Part shown: positions 1 to 7,045 of the stretch, in pieces
Layout of the letters: every line of letters begins with the position of its first letter
Numbering within the stretch: the stretch's first letter is position 1
NCBI GenBank assembly: GCA_900769985.1
Contig: CAAGIS010000092.1
Span: 1-33,778, forward strand
Origin: Spirochaetia bacterium
Lineage (GTDB): Bacteria > Spirochaetota > Spirochaetia > Treponematales > Treponemataceae
Direction: 5' to 3'
Length of the DNA stretch: 33,778 bases
Program-made: the position numbers and the translations under genes
Notes under the pieces: generated by a model
Told to the model about the DNA's origin: nothing
Databases searched by the model: none
Seen by the model: the letters and a program-made list of their open reading frames with translations, nothing else

Positions 1-16
1 CAAAGTTTTTATTCAC

Positions 17-117
17 AAGTTCGCGTTGCGAACTTCCTTATCAACTGCCGCTTCTCATTTCATTGCGAAGCGGCATAAAAAGTCAATCGATTGTTGAAAC
101 AATCTTCTTGACTTTTT
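17..117. repeat. Three tandem hairpins upstream of rubrerythrin
   Basis: Three separate inverted repeats follow each other. AAGTTCGC (17-24) pairs with GCGAACTT (28-35). GCCGCTTC (47-54) pairs with GAAGCGGC (67-74). AAAAAGTCAA (77-86) pairs with TTGACTTTTT (108-117), with an inner GATTGT/ACAATC arm (89-94 and 99-104). The third ends just before the rubrerythrin ribosome binding site at 120. Its T-run makes it terminator-like. It could equally be a leader structure that controls expression. The role is inferred only from position. Confidence 0.6.
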
Positions 118-131
118 ATAGGAGTAGACAA

Positions 132-692
132 ATGGGTAAATACACAGGAACTGAATCAGAAAAAAACATTCTTGCAGCTTTTGCCGGTGAATCGCAGGCA
201 AGAAATAAGTACACATACTTTGCACAGGTTGCAAAGGCAGAAGGTAACGACAAAATTGCAGATGTCTTTACAAAAACTGCTGCAAACGAAGAAAACCACG
301 CAAAAATGTGGTTAAAGGAACTTGAAGGAATTGGAGATTCAAAGGCAAATCTTACTCAAGCAGCAAACGGCGAAAACTACGAATGGACTGATATGTATGC
401 AAAATTTGCAGAAACAGCCGACAAAGAAGGCTTCCCTGAACTTGCAAAAAAATTCCGTGCAATTGCAGACATCGAAAAACGCCACGAAGAACGCTACCGC
501 GCCCTTTTAAAAGAAGAAGATGCCGCATCTGCTCAGCTTAAAGACAGCTCAGTAAAAATCTGGGAATGTCTTAAATGCGGTCACATCGTAGTAGGTCCTT
601 CTGCACCTGAATATTGCCCGACTTGTGATGAATACAACGCATATATACAGGTTACAGAAGAGAACTACGAATTAATCCGCACTTGGGGCTAA
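132..692 (+). CDS. rbr: Rubrerythrin
   Basis: Non-haem iron peroxidase that reduces hydrogen peroxide in the cytoplasm of anaerobes, taking electrons through its own rubredoxin domain. The 186-residue protein has the N-terminal four-helix di-iron domain, with Glu20 and two ExxH motifs (E53-H56 and E115-H118). The C-terminal rubredoxin domain has CxxC pairs at C146/C149 and C162/C165. Length and domain order match classical rubrerythrins. I chose ATG 132 because AGGAG (120-124) sits 7 nt upstream; an upstream in-frame extension would run through a hairpin. It converges with the flavodiiron protein gene, leaving 11 bp between stops, and the two make a coherent oxidative-stress pair. Confidence 0.96.
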   Translation: MGKYTGTESEKNILAAFAGESQARNKYTYFAQVAKAEGNDKIADVFTKTAANEENHAKMWLKELEGIGDSKANLTQAANGENYEWTDMYAKFAETADKEGFPELAKKFRAIADIEKRHEERYRALLKEEDAASAQLKDSSVKIWECLKCGHIVVGPSAPEYCPTCDEYNAYIQVTEENYELIRTWG

Positions 693-703
693 TTAATTAT
701 TTT

Positions 704-1873
704 TTATTTCAGGCTGTCAGATAGTTTTTCTGCAAGAAATTCCAGCTGTCTGACAGTTTCATCATTTACGGCAATTTTGATTGTCACTTTTTCATCTATA
801 ATTTTAATATCCTGAAGTGGTTCAAGCATCGCCGCCATTCCTTTTACGGCAGATGGAGCCCACGAGCCGTTTTCTATTAAAGCAACTGTACGTTTCTGAA
901 AATTCCGCTCTGTAAGGTGAGAAATAAATTCACGCATCTTCGGGAAAATGCCACCGCAGTATGTTGTAGTTGCAAGAACAAGCTTGCTGTACCGGAATGC
1001 ATCTTCTACACATTCATAAGTATCTTCACGTGCAAGATCGGCAATGGCAACCTTAGGGCATCCTTTTGCTTTTAAAATTTCTGCAAGTTTTTCTGCCGCC
1101 TTTTTTGTATGACCGTATACCGAAGTATATGCAATAAAAACGCCTTCTGTTTCTGCTTCGTATGATGACCATGTGTTGTAATAGTCAATGTAAGTTTTGA
1201 TTTCAGAATCAAGAACAGGTCCGTGCAGAGAACAGATTTTCTGTATTTCAAGATTTGAAGCCTTTTTAAGAAGTGCCTGAACGCTGCTTCCGAATTTTCC
1301 GACGATTCCAAAATAATAACGGCGAGCCTCGCATGCCCAGCCTTCCGGGTCTTCTTTGTCATTTGCCCCGAACTTTCCGAATGCATCTGCGCTGAACAAA
1401 ATCTTTTCTGAAGATTCATAAGTCATTATTACTTCAGGCCAGTGAACGTTTGGTGCCGTAATAAAATTCAAAGTGTGTTTTCCAAGTTCAATTTTAGAGC
1501 CTTCTGCAATTACAATCTGGCGGTCTGCAAAATCAGTGCCGAACATATTTTTCATCATTGTAAATGCCATTTTTGAAGCGGCGATTTTTGCCTCAGGGAA
1601 TTTCTGCATAAATGAAAGAACGTTTGCAGAATGATCCATTTCCATGTGCTGAACAATCAGGTAATCAGGTATTTTTCCTTCAAGAACCTCATCAATATTT
1701 TTTAGCCATTCATCACCAAAATTCTGGTCAACGCTGTCCATTACCGCAATCTTGTCGTCAATAATTACATAGGAATTGTAAGCCATTCCAAGCGGAACTT
1801 CAAACTGCCCTTCAAACAAATCTATTTCGTGGTCATTCACGCCGACATACTTTACTGAATCTGAAATTTTCAT
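704..1873 (-). CDS. Flavodiiron protein (A-type flavoprotein, FprA-like)
   Basis: Cytoplasmic enzyme that reduces oxygen to water, or nitric oxide to nitrous oxide, at a di-iron centre fed by FMN. The 389-residue protein has an N-terminal metallo-beta-lactamase-like domain (about 1-245) with every iron ligand in place: the HxExDH motif at 76-81, His144, Asp163 and His217. A C-terminal flavodoxin domain begins near 246, with a phosphate loop resembling TSVYGHT. There is no C-terminal rubredoxin or flavin reductase fusion, so it is the minimal class and needs an outside electron donor. ATG 1873 follows a clear AGGAG-type site. Sequence alone does not settle whether it prefers oxygen or nitric oxide. 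Confidence 0.95.
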   Translation of the reverse strand: MKISDSVKYVGVNDHEIDLFEGQFEVPLGMAYNSYVIIDDKIAVMDSVDQNFGDEWLKNIDEVLEGKIPDYLIVQHMEMDHSANVLSFMQKFPEAKIAASKMAFTMMKNMFGTDFADRQIVIAEGSKIELGKHTLNFITAPNVHWPEVIMTYESSEKILFSADAFGKFGANDKEDPEGWACEARRYYFGIVGKFGSSVQALLKKASNLEIQKICSLHGPVLDSEIKTYIDYYNTWSSYEAETEGVFIAYTSVYGHTKKAAEKLAEILKAKGCPKVAIADLAREDTYECVEDAFRYSKLVLATTTYCGGIFPKMREFISHLTERNFQKRTVALIENGSWAPSAVKGMAAMLEPLQDIKIIDEKVTIKIAVNDETVRQLEFLAEKLSDSLK

Positions 1874-2254
1874 ATTTATCTCCTTTACCTCCCATAAAAA
1901 ATGATTATCTAAAATGATTTTATAACTATTTTTGCTAAGTGTATAGGAGCGAAATAACTTTTATTACTGCTTTTTCATTGTCTGCTTTTTTTCTTAAAGC
2001 CTGTCAGTATTGTATCCTTGAGCCTGCAATGCCTTTTTTGCTGAAATAGAGAATATGCCACCTGCACTACAGATGCAGGAATAATGACATTTTTTGCTTT
2101 AATGCACCCAGTTCAACTGCTATAACTTTGCAGAAGGTGAACTTATTGACATTGCGATGCTTGCAATTCCCCACAGTCCCCAGTATATTCCTGTTGTGCG
2201 TGCTGTTATGCATTTTTTATAAAATTCCCGCTTTTTTATAAAAATAGACAAAAT
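1874..2254. other. Intergenic stretch with repeat copy 1 and possible gene remnants
   Basis: No intact gene is visible across 381 bp. The right part is the first copy of a 124-bp direct repeat (2124-2247). A small hairpin, CCTGCA (2061-2066) with TGCAGG (2074-2079), lies left of it. Minus-strand translation gives short protein-like pieces interrupted by stops, such as a tail reading ISAKKALQAQGYNTDRL ending at 1994. This suggests a decayed gene, but I cannot name its family. Confidence 0.4.
2124..2247 (+). repeat. 124-bp direct repeat, copy 1
   Basis: Runs from AACTTTGCAG to AAAAATAG and matches 3261-3384 at 122 of 124 positions without gaps. The differences are CACAG versus CAAAG, and CCCGC versus CCCAC. 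It begins 7 bp beyond the toxin stop codon. On the minus strand both copies read a hydrophobic peptide containing IYWGLWGIASIAMSIS. In this copy the frame stops right at the repeat edge, as if a gene had been cut there. Confidence 0.9.
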
Positions 2255-2758
2255 TTAACTTTCCATTGCTTTTCTTACTGTTTCAACAGGTAAAAAATAG
2301 GCAAGCTCTTTGTCATTAAACTTGATAAATCCATAATGCTCATAAAAACTTTTTGAAGATTCTTTAGCATCAACAATTATAAAATATAACCCGGTAATCT
2401 CTGATACATGGACTATCTTTATAAAGGCCTGAGTCAAAAGCCATTTTCCGATTCCCTTTCCCTGTAAATCTTTTCCGACTGCAAGACGTGCAATTCGTAA
2501 AGACGGTATCGGATACTTTGGCAATTTAGTTCTGTATTCATCAGGAATGTCCTCATAAACTACTTGTGCTGTTGCAAGAGTGAAATAACCGGCAACTTCT
2601 TCTTTTTCATCAAACGCAACGAATGTTCTTCCAATTCCCAAGTCATCATTTTTCAATGAATAACGCGAAAGAAATTCATTCAGTGCTTCAATTCCGCAAT
2701 CAAACTTTTTAAGTTTTGCTTTGGGAACATCTTTTATAGAATCCAATTTATAATTCAT
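2255..2758 (-). CDS. GNAT-family acetyltransferase toxin (TacT/AtaT-like)
   Basis: Probable toxin of a type II toxin-antitoxin pair. Family members acetylate the amino group of charged aminoacyl-tRNAs and stop translation. The 167-residue protein has the acetyl-CoA loop of GNAT enzymes, with RLAVGKDLQGKGIG around 89-102, and the C-terminal SFYEHYGF motif whose tyrosine is the usual proton donor. The N-terminal pattern of a conserved FDCG followed by an LNEFL helix is typical of the TacT/AtaT group. Its start overlaps the antitoxin stop as ATGA, so translation is coupled and the antitoxin is made first. The target tRNA cannot be read from the sequence. A non-toxin acetyltransferase is unlikely given its partner. 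Confidence 0.88.
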   Translation of the reverse strand: MNYKLDSIKDVPKAKLKKFDCGIEALNEFLSRYSLKNDDLGIGRTFVAFDEKEEVAGYFTLATAQVVYEDIPDEYRTKLPKYPIPSLRIARLAVGKDLQGKGIGKWLLTQAFIKIVHVSEITGLYFIIVDAKESSKSFYEHYGFIKFNDKELAYFLPVETVRKAMES

Positions 2759-3009
2759 CTGAACAAACCTTTTAATGCTTCATTTGGTTCCGGCGGATTT
2801 TCCAAAGCAGCCATAACAAGGTCTCTGTCGCGGTTTGAAAGTACAAGGACTTCATTTTCTGCCAGGTCAATCTGCGCCTGCTTCAAAGATGATGTAAGTA
2901 CATAAGAAGAAAGCGAAACGTGTTTAAGTTCAGCGGCACGTTCAAGAAGAGTTTTCTGAGTTGAGTTTGCACGGAAGTCAATTCTTTCGTCTTTTAATGC
3001 TACTGCCAT
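2755..3009 (-). CDS. DUF1778 ribbon-helix-helix antitoxin (TacA-like)
   Basis: Small DNA-binding antitoxin, 84 residues from ATG 3009. The N-terminal half (about 1-50, with KDERIDFRANSTQKTLLERAA) fits the ribbon-helix-helix fold. The C-terminal part, ending NPPEPNEALKGLFR, is the stretch that in this family wraps the acetyltransferase and blocks it. I prefer ATG 3009 to the in-frame ATG at 3033: a perfect AGGAGG (complement of 3017-3022) lies 7 nt upstream of 3009, and the upstream extension would cover it. Overlapping inverted repeats at its promoter (3114-3147) suggest autorepression, which is normal for the family. Confidence 0.88.
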   Translation of the reverse strand: MAVALKDERIDFRANSTQKTLLERAAELKHVSLSSYVLTSSLKQAQIDLAENEVLVLSNRDRDLVMAALENPPEPNEALKGLFR

Positions 3010-3065
3010 AATAGTACCTCCTAGTAAGGTCATTGGTGAGCGGTGTTCGCTAACAAAGGTTTAAG

Positions 3066-3085
3066 AAAAATGCAAAAGCATTTTT
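3066..3085. promoter_or_regulatory. A/T-rich leader hairpin of the toxin-antitoxin transcript
   Basis: AAAAATGC (3066-3073) pairs with GCATTTTT (3078-3085) around an AAAA loop. It lies in the predicted leader between the antitoxin promoter and ribosome binding site. On the minus strand it is followed by TTTTTCTT, so it resembles a weak intrinsic terminator or attenuator. Only the inverted repeat itself is certain. Confidence 0.4.
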
Positions 3086-3102
3086 TGGCTTTACTACATA
3101 CA

Positions 3103-3147
3103 AATATAACACAGTGTACGGAAAATGTACACACAATTTTTGTGTGT
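3103..3147 (-). promoter_or_regulatory. Toxin-antitoxin promoter with palindromic operator
   Basis: On the minus strand, TGTACA (3126-3131) and TATATT (3103-3108) are spaced by exactly 17 bp, upstream of the antitoxin. Two inverted repeats overlap the -35 side. GTGTAC (3114-3119) pairs with GTACAC (3127-3132), and ACACACAA (3129-3136) pairs with TTGTGTGT (3140-3147). Overlapping palindromes over a promoter are the usual operator layout of ribbon-helix-helix antitoxins, so autoregulation is a reasonable inference. Confidence 0.65.
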
Positions 3148-3188
3148 AGAAAACATAGGCAAGTTTTCCCTGTCCGGCGCATATTTAA

Positions 3189-3225
3189 GCCACTATTGCT
3201 TTATAATTATTCAAGCAATAGTGGC
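3189..3225. repeat. 13-bp perfect inverted repeat beside repeat copy 2
   Basis: GCCACTATTGCTT (3189-3201) and AAGCAATAGTGGC (3213-3225) form a perfect 13-bp stem with an 11-nt A/T loop. No T-run follows on either strand, so it is not a standard terminator. It lies between the toxin-antitoxin operator and the second 124-bp repeat, and may mark an element edge or a leftover gene end. Confidence 0.7.
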
Positions 3226-3260
3226 CAAGGAATTTATCAATATCTTTTCTGCTGCCTGCA

Positions 3261-3384
3261 AACTTTGCAGAAGGTGAACTTATTGACATTGCGATGCTTG
3301 CAATTCCCCAAAGTCCCCAGTATATTCCTGTTGTGCGTGCTGTTATGCATTTTTTATAAAATTCCCACTTTTTTATAAAAATAG
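3261..3384 (+). repeat. 124-bp direct repeat, copy 2
   Basis: Second copy, same orientation, starting 1137 bp after copy 1, with 122/124 identity. The pair brackets the toxin-antitoxin operon and its promoter. In this copy the minus-strand hydrophobic frame continues past the repeat (FAGSRKDIDKFLGHYC) to a stop near 3185, so this may be the original context and copy 1 the duplicate. The short frame (3185-3400) is not called as a gene because nothing else supports it. Confidence 0.9.
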
Positions 3385-3427
3385 TTATATTAAACTGCAA
3401 AAATTCCTCAAATTTATAATTATTTTA

Positions 3428-3484
3428 TTGACATCATAAAAAAACTGGCATATTCTATATTATATTAAGGCAACCGGTTGCCTT
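3428..3484 (+). promoter_or_regulatory. Sigma-70 promoter with LacI-type operator for the phosphorylase
   Basis: Consensus TTGACA (3428-3433), 17 bp, then TATTCT (3451-3456). An 18-bp perfect palindrome, AAGGCAACCGGTTGCCTT (3467-3484), begins a few bases after the expected transcription start. Its AACCGGTT core with a central CG is the typical form of LacI/GalR-family operators, and a site here would block elongation or open-complex formation. No LacI-family gene is in the window, so the regulator must be encoded elsewhere. Confidence 0.8.
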
Positions 3485-3508
3485 AAATCTTTTTTACTGA
3501 GGTTTTTA

Positions 3509-6500
3509 ATGGCTTCTTCAATGCAAACTATTTCGCAAATAAAATCCCTTTCACCTAAAAAATCAAACGGATCTGTCATCAACATTAACGGCGACTTATG
3601 GTACAAAATAGAAAATTACAATTCAATGCCCGATTTTTTTATGACAATTACAAGTTCAAGTGATGTATGGAATTTTATCTGGTCCTCCGGTGCACTGACT
3701 GCCGGCCGAAAAGACTCTAGCTATGCAATTTTTCCATATTATACATGCGACAAAGTCAACGATTTAAAAAATACCGCCGGACCTTTTACGGCAATAAAAG
3801 TAAAAGCAGAAAACGATACATACTATTGGGAACCTTTCGCAACTGAACCGGCATTTAAAGTAAAGCGTAATCTTTACAAAAACAGCGCAGGTTCTCACAT
3901 AATTTTTGAAGAAGTAAACGAAGAACTGAACTTGACTTTTAAACAGGAATGGACTTCAAGTTCAAAATACGGACTTGTTCGTATTGCAAAAATTACAAAC
4001 AATGCAAAAAGCCAGCAAGAAATTCAGATTCTTGACGGTTGCAGAAGCATTATGCCTGCCTGCTCGACAGTTGAATTGCAGAACAATTCAAGCGTACTGC
4101 TCGATGCATACAAAAAAACAGACTTAGACTCAGAAAGCCGCCTTGCACTTTTCAGCCTTTCAAGCGTTCTTACAGACAAAGCTGAACCATCGGAAGCCCT
4201 TTGGGCAAACACATGCTGGTTCAGCATTGACGCGCCTGTTTACATTGACCCTGCAGTAGAAAAACAGTTTGCCCTTAACGAAAGCGTTACAGAAGTAATT
4301 CCTGAAACTAAGATTTTAAAAGGAGGCAGGGCTTCCTGCAATATAATCAAACACTTTGCACTGAATCCGTCACAGGAAGAAACATGGTATCAGGTTTTTG
4401 ACACAAAACTTGAACTTTCAAGAATTCAGGATTTAAAAAAGCAGCTTTCTGACCGCAAATCACTTACAAAAGCACTCGAAGAAGACATAAAGGCAGGAGA
4501 AGTTCTTTTAAATCAATATATTGCAGCTGCTGACGGAATTCAAAATACAAACGACAGCATAACCTGCATGCACCACAAGGCAAACGTAATGTTCAACATT
4601 ATGAGAGGCGGTGTTTTTGCAGAAAACAACACGATTCACACAGAAGATTTTATTAAATTCATTTCTACGCGGAACACTAACCAGATTGAAAGTGCAAAAG
4701 CAGTTTGCAGCGAAAAAGAAATTTCTTACAAACAGCTCGAACAAAAAATTGAAAGTTCCTCAAACGACCAGCTTTACAGGCTTTACCTTGAATATCTGCC
4801 GCTTTCTTTCTCACGCAGGCACGGAGATCCAAGCCGCCCTTGGAATAAATTTTCAATCAATTTGCGCGATTCTCTCGGCAATCCGATTTTAAACTACGAA
4901 GGAAACTGGCGCGACATTTTCCAGAACTGGGAAGCACTTGCAATGAGCTACCCTTCTTATACAAAAGGAATGATTGCAAAATTTGTAAATGCAACTTCGT
5001 GCGACGGCTTTAATCCGTACAGAATTACAAGAAGCGGCCTTGACTGGGAAGTGCCTGACCCTAATGACCCATGGTCAAACATCGGCTATTGGAACGACCA
5101 TCAGATTATTTACCTGTGCAAACTGCTCGAACTCCAAAACCAGCTTGACCCTGATGTCTTAAAAACTATGTTCAGCCAAAAACTTTTTACGACTGCAAAT
5201 ATTCCGTATCACATAAAGCCATACTCAGAAATCGAAAAAAATCCGCGCGACACAATCAATTTTAATTTTGAACTGAATGACAGAATTACAGCAGAACAGA
5301 AAAAATACGGAACTGATGCAAAACTTATGAACAAAGACGGAAATCCGTATCTCGTAACTTTGACTGCAAAACTTTTCCAGCTCGTCCTGACAAAATTATC
5401 TTGCTTTGTTCCTGGTGGCGGAATCTGGCTTAACACTCAGCGCCCTGAATGGAACGATGCAAACAACGCACTTGCAGGCTACGGACTTTCAATGGTTACT
5501 ACATGCTATCTGCGCAGAATGTTGAATTTCTTAAAAGAAATTTATTCTACAATCGGCGATGAGTCTTTTGAAATTCCTGAAACTGAAAAACAGTTCTTCG
5601 ATGAAATCTTAAAAATATATTCAAAAATTTCGCCAGAAGATTCTCAGAACCCAAAAACGCGCGCTGACTTTACAAGAAGCTGCGGAACTGCATTTGAAAA
5701 AGAACGTCTTTCATTTTACGATGACAATTCACTTTTGCAAAAAACAGTTCCGCTTACAAAAGCCGAACTGTTAAATGCGCTTGACGTATTTCTCTCTCAC
5801 CTTGAGTATTCAATCAAGCTGAACAAAAAGCAGAACGGTCTTTACCATTCTTACAATACGCTTTCAATCAGCAAAGACAATATGAACGTTGAATATCTGC
5901 AGGAAATGCTCGAAGGTCAGGTTGCTGTTCTTTCAAGTAAAATGCTTTCTGCAAAAGAAGTCTGCGAATTATACAGTTCACTTAAAAACAGCGGAATGTA
6001 CGAAAAGCGCCAGAATTCTTACATGCTTTATCCGACAAAAGAACTTCCTGACTTTGAAGACAAAAACAGAATTCCAAAATCAGAAGCAGAAAAATTTGAA
6101 ATACTCAAAACTGAACTCAGCAGGAATTATACGACACCTGACACATCATGCATTATTTACAACGATTCTGTTGATAAAGCATGCTGTCACTTTAATCCGG
6201 ATTTCAGAAATGCAGCAGTCCTTCTGGAAGCTTTGGAAAAGAAAACTGACGATGAAGTTCAAAAAGAAGGAATCCTTGCTCTTTACGAATCTGTTTTCCA
6301 CCACAGCTCTTTTACAGGACGTTCTGGTACTTTCTACGCTTACGAAGGACTCGGTTCAATTTACTGGCACATGGTTTCAAAACTCTTGCTTGCAGTTCAA
6401 GAAAACTTTGATTCTGCTCAAGACGCAAGCCCTGAAAAAGCTGAACTTGCAAAAGCCTATTACGAAATCAGAAACGGTCTTGGCTTTAACAAAACTCCGG

Positions 6501-6892
6501 AACTTTACGGTGCATTCCCAACAGACCCTTATTCACATACTCCAAGCGGACAAGGCGCAAAACAGCCAGGAATGACAGGTCAGGTAAAAGAAGAAGTCAT
6601 CACACGCTGGGGCGAACTTGGAATGAAACTTTGCGGCGGAAAAATCATCATAAAACCAGATTTACTCTGCAAAAAAGAGTTCGACCAGAACAATACACTG
6701 TCGTTTACAAGATTCGGAGTTCCTTTTACTTACAGGCTGAATGACAGCATTGAAAACTGTTCAATTAACATAAACGGAAAAACATTTGAAAACGAAATTC
6801 CAAAAGAAGAAAGTTTAAAACTCTTTTCACGCGAAAATGAAATAAAATCTGTATCAGTTGAAATTCCTATGAAGTCAATTATGAACTTCTAA
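3509..6892 (+). CDS. Long glycoside phosphorylase of clan GH-Q (GH94/GH149/GH161-like)
   Basis: Probable inverting phosphorylase that splits a beta-glucan or oligosaccharide with phosphate and releases glucose-1-phosphate, saving ATP. At 1127 residues it is well above the roughly 800 of cellobiose phosphorylase. It is closer to the about 1100 of the beta-1,3-glucan phosphorylase families GH149 and GH161, so a cellobiose call is not safe. Visible features are an N-terminal beta-sandwich-like part, then GDPSRPWN and GNWRDIFQNWE, then NIGYWNDHQ, whose Asp530 is my candidate general acid, and late glycine-rich segments including GAKQPGMTGQVKEEV. There is no signal peptide, so it acts in the cytoplasm on imported sugar. 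GAGG (3499-3502) supports ATG 3509. It is monocistronic between its own promoter and terminator. Confidence 0.75.
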   Translation: MASSMQTISQIKSLSPKKSNGSVININGDLWYKIENYNSMPDFFMTITSSSDVWNFIWSSGALTAGRKDSSYAIFPYYTCDKVNDLKNTAGPFTAIKVKAENDTYYWEPFATEPAFKVKRNLYKNSAGSHIIFEEVNEELNLTFKQEWTSSSKYGLVRIAKITNNAKSQQEIQILDGCRSIMPACSTVELQNNSSVLLDAYKKTDLDSESRLALFSLSSVLTDKAEPSEALWANTCWFSIDAPVYIDPAVEKQFALNESVTEVIPETKILKGGRASCNIIKHFALNPSQEETWYQVFDTKLELSRIQDLKKQLSDRKSLTKALEEDIKAGEVLLNQYIAAADGIQNTNDSITCMHHKANVMFNIMRGGVFAENNTIHTEDFIKFISTRNTNQIESAKAVCSEKEISYKQLEQKIESSSNDQLYRLYLEYLPLSFSRRHGDPSRPWNKFSINLRDSLGNPILNYEGNWRDIFQNWEALAMSYPSYTKGMIAKFVNATSCDGFNPYRITRSGLDWEVPDPNDPWSNIGYWNDHQIIYLCKLLELQNQLDPDVLKTMFSQKLFTTANIPYHIKPYSEIEKNPRDTINFNFELNDRITAEQKKYGTDAKLMNKDGNPYLVTLTAKLFQLVLTKLSCFVPGGGIWLNTQRPEWNDANNALAGYGLSMVTTCYLRRMLNFLKEIYSTIGDESFEIPETEKQFFDEILKIYSKISPEDSQNPKTRADFTRSCGTAFEKERLSFYDDNSLLQKTVPLTKAELLNALDVFLSHLEYSIKLNKKQNGLYHSYNTLSISKDNMNVEYLQEMLEGQVAVLSSKMLSAKEVCELYSSLKNSGMYEKRQNSYMLYPTKELPDFEDKNRIPKSEAEKFEILKTELSRNYTTPDTSCIIYNDSVDKACCHFNPDFRNAAVLLEALEKKTDDEVQKEGILALYESVFHHSSFTGRSGTFYAYEGLGSIYWHMVSKLLLAVQENFDSAQDASPEKAELAKAYYEIRNGLGFNKTPELYGAFPTDPYSHTPSGQGAKQPGMTGQVKEEVITRWGELGMKLCGGKIIIKPDLLCKKEFDQNNTLSFTRFGVPFTYRLNDSIENCSININGKTFENEIPKEESLKLFSRENEIKSVSVEIPMKSIMNF

Positions 6893-6914
6893 AAAATAAG
6901 TGCAATAAGTTTTT

Positions 6915-6959
6915 ACCTGTGTATATTTTAATCCTCCTGAATATACACAGGTTTTTTTT
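6915..6959 (+). terminator. Intrinsic terminator of the phosphorylase gene
   Basis: ACCTGTGTATATT (6915-6927) pairs perfectly with AATATACACAGGT (6940-6952) and is followed by a run of T. It closes the monocistronic phosphorylase unit. Confidence 0.92.
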
Positions 6960-7010
6960 AATGAGTAAAAAATTTACAGGCATCAAAAAAAACGGCAGAC
7001 AATCATCGGC

Positions 7011-7045
7011 TTGACCAATCACTTTTTTTAACTAAAATATTTTGT
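7011..7045 (+). promoter_or_regulatory. Leaderless-type promoter of the HAD phosphatase
   Basis: TTGACC (7011-7016), 16 bp, TAAAAT (7033-7038), then only 7 nt to the ATG at 7046. No Shine-Dalgarno sequence is present. Transcription would start at or next to the A of the start codon. Confidence 0.65.

Noticed and set aside
94..122. Promoter TTGAAA - 17 bp - TATAGG for rubrerythrin
   Set aside because: The -10 would overlap the ribosome binding site and be excluded from the mRNA. The match is weak and lies in a hairpin.
63..131. N-terminal extension of rubrerythrin
   Set aside because: It would run through a hairpin and the AGGAG site, and the protein from 132 already has the full family length.
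1874..2123. CRISPR or riboswitch in the longest gene-free stretch
   Set aside because: There are no regularly spaced repeats and no recognisable aptamer core. Only one small hairpin and possible gene remnants are seen.
3043..3378. 111-residue plus-strand frame between the toxin-antitoxin genes and the phosphorylase
   Set aside because: Composition is random-looking, it has no ribosome binding site, and it covers the divergent antitoxin promoter, operator and repeat copy 2.
2124..3384. Integron cassette with attC-like repeats around the toxin-antitoxin pair
   Set aside because: The repeat size would fit, and integrons do carry such modules, but the repeats lack internal imperfect palindromes and the usual RYYYAAC and GTTRRRY ends. 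No integrase is in the window.
3185..3400. 71-residue minus-strand frame across repeat copy 2
   Set aside because: It has no ribosome binding site, overlaps a repeat and a hairpin, and copy 1 breaks the frame. It is treated as a possible remnant, not a gene.
5889..6575. 228-residue plus-strand frame inside the phosphorylase gene
   Set aside because: It lies fully within a strongly supported gene in another frame and shows no recognisable domain.
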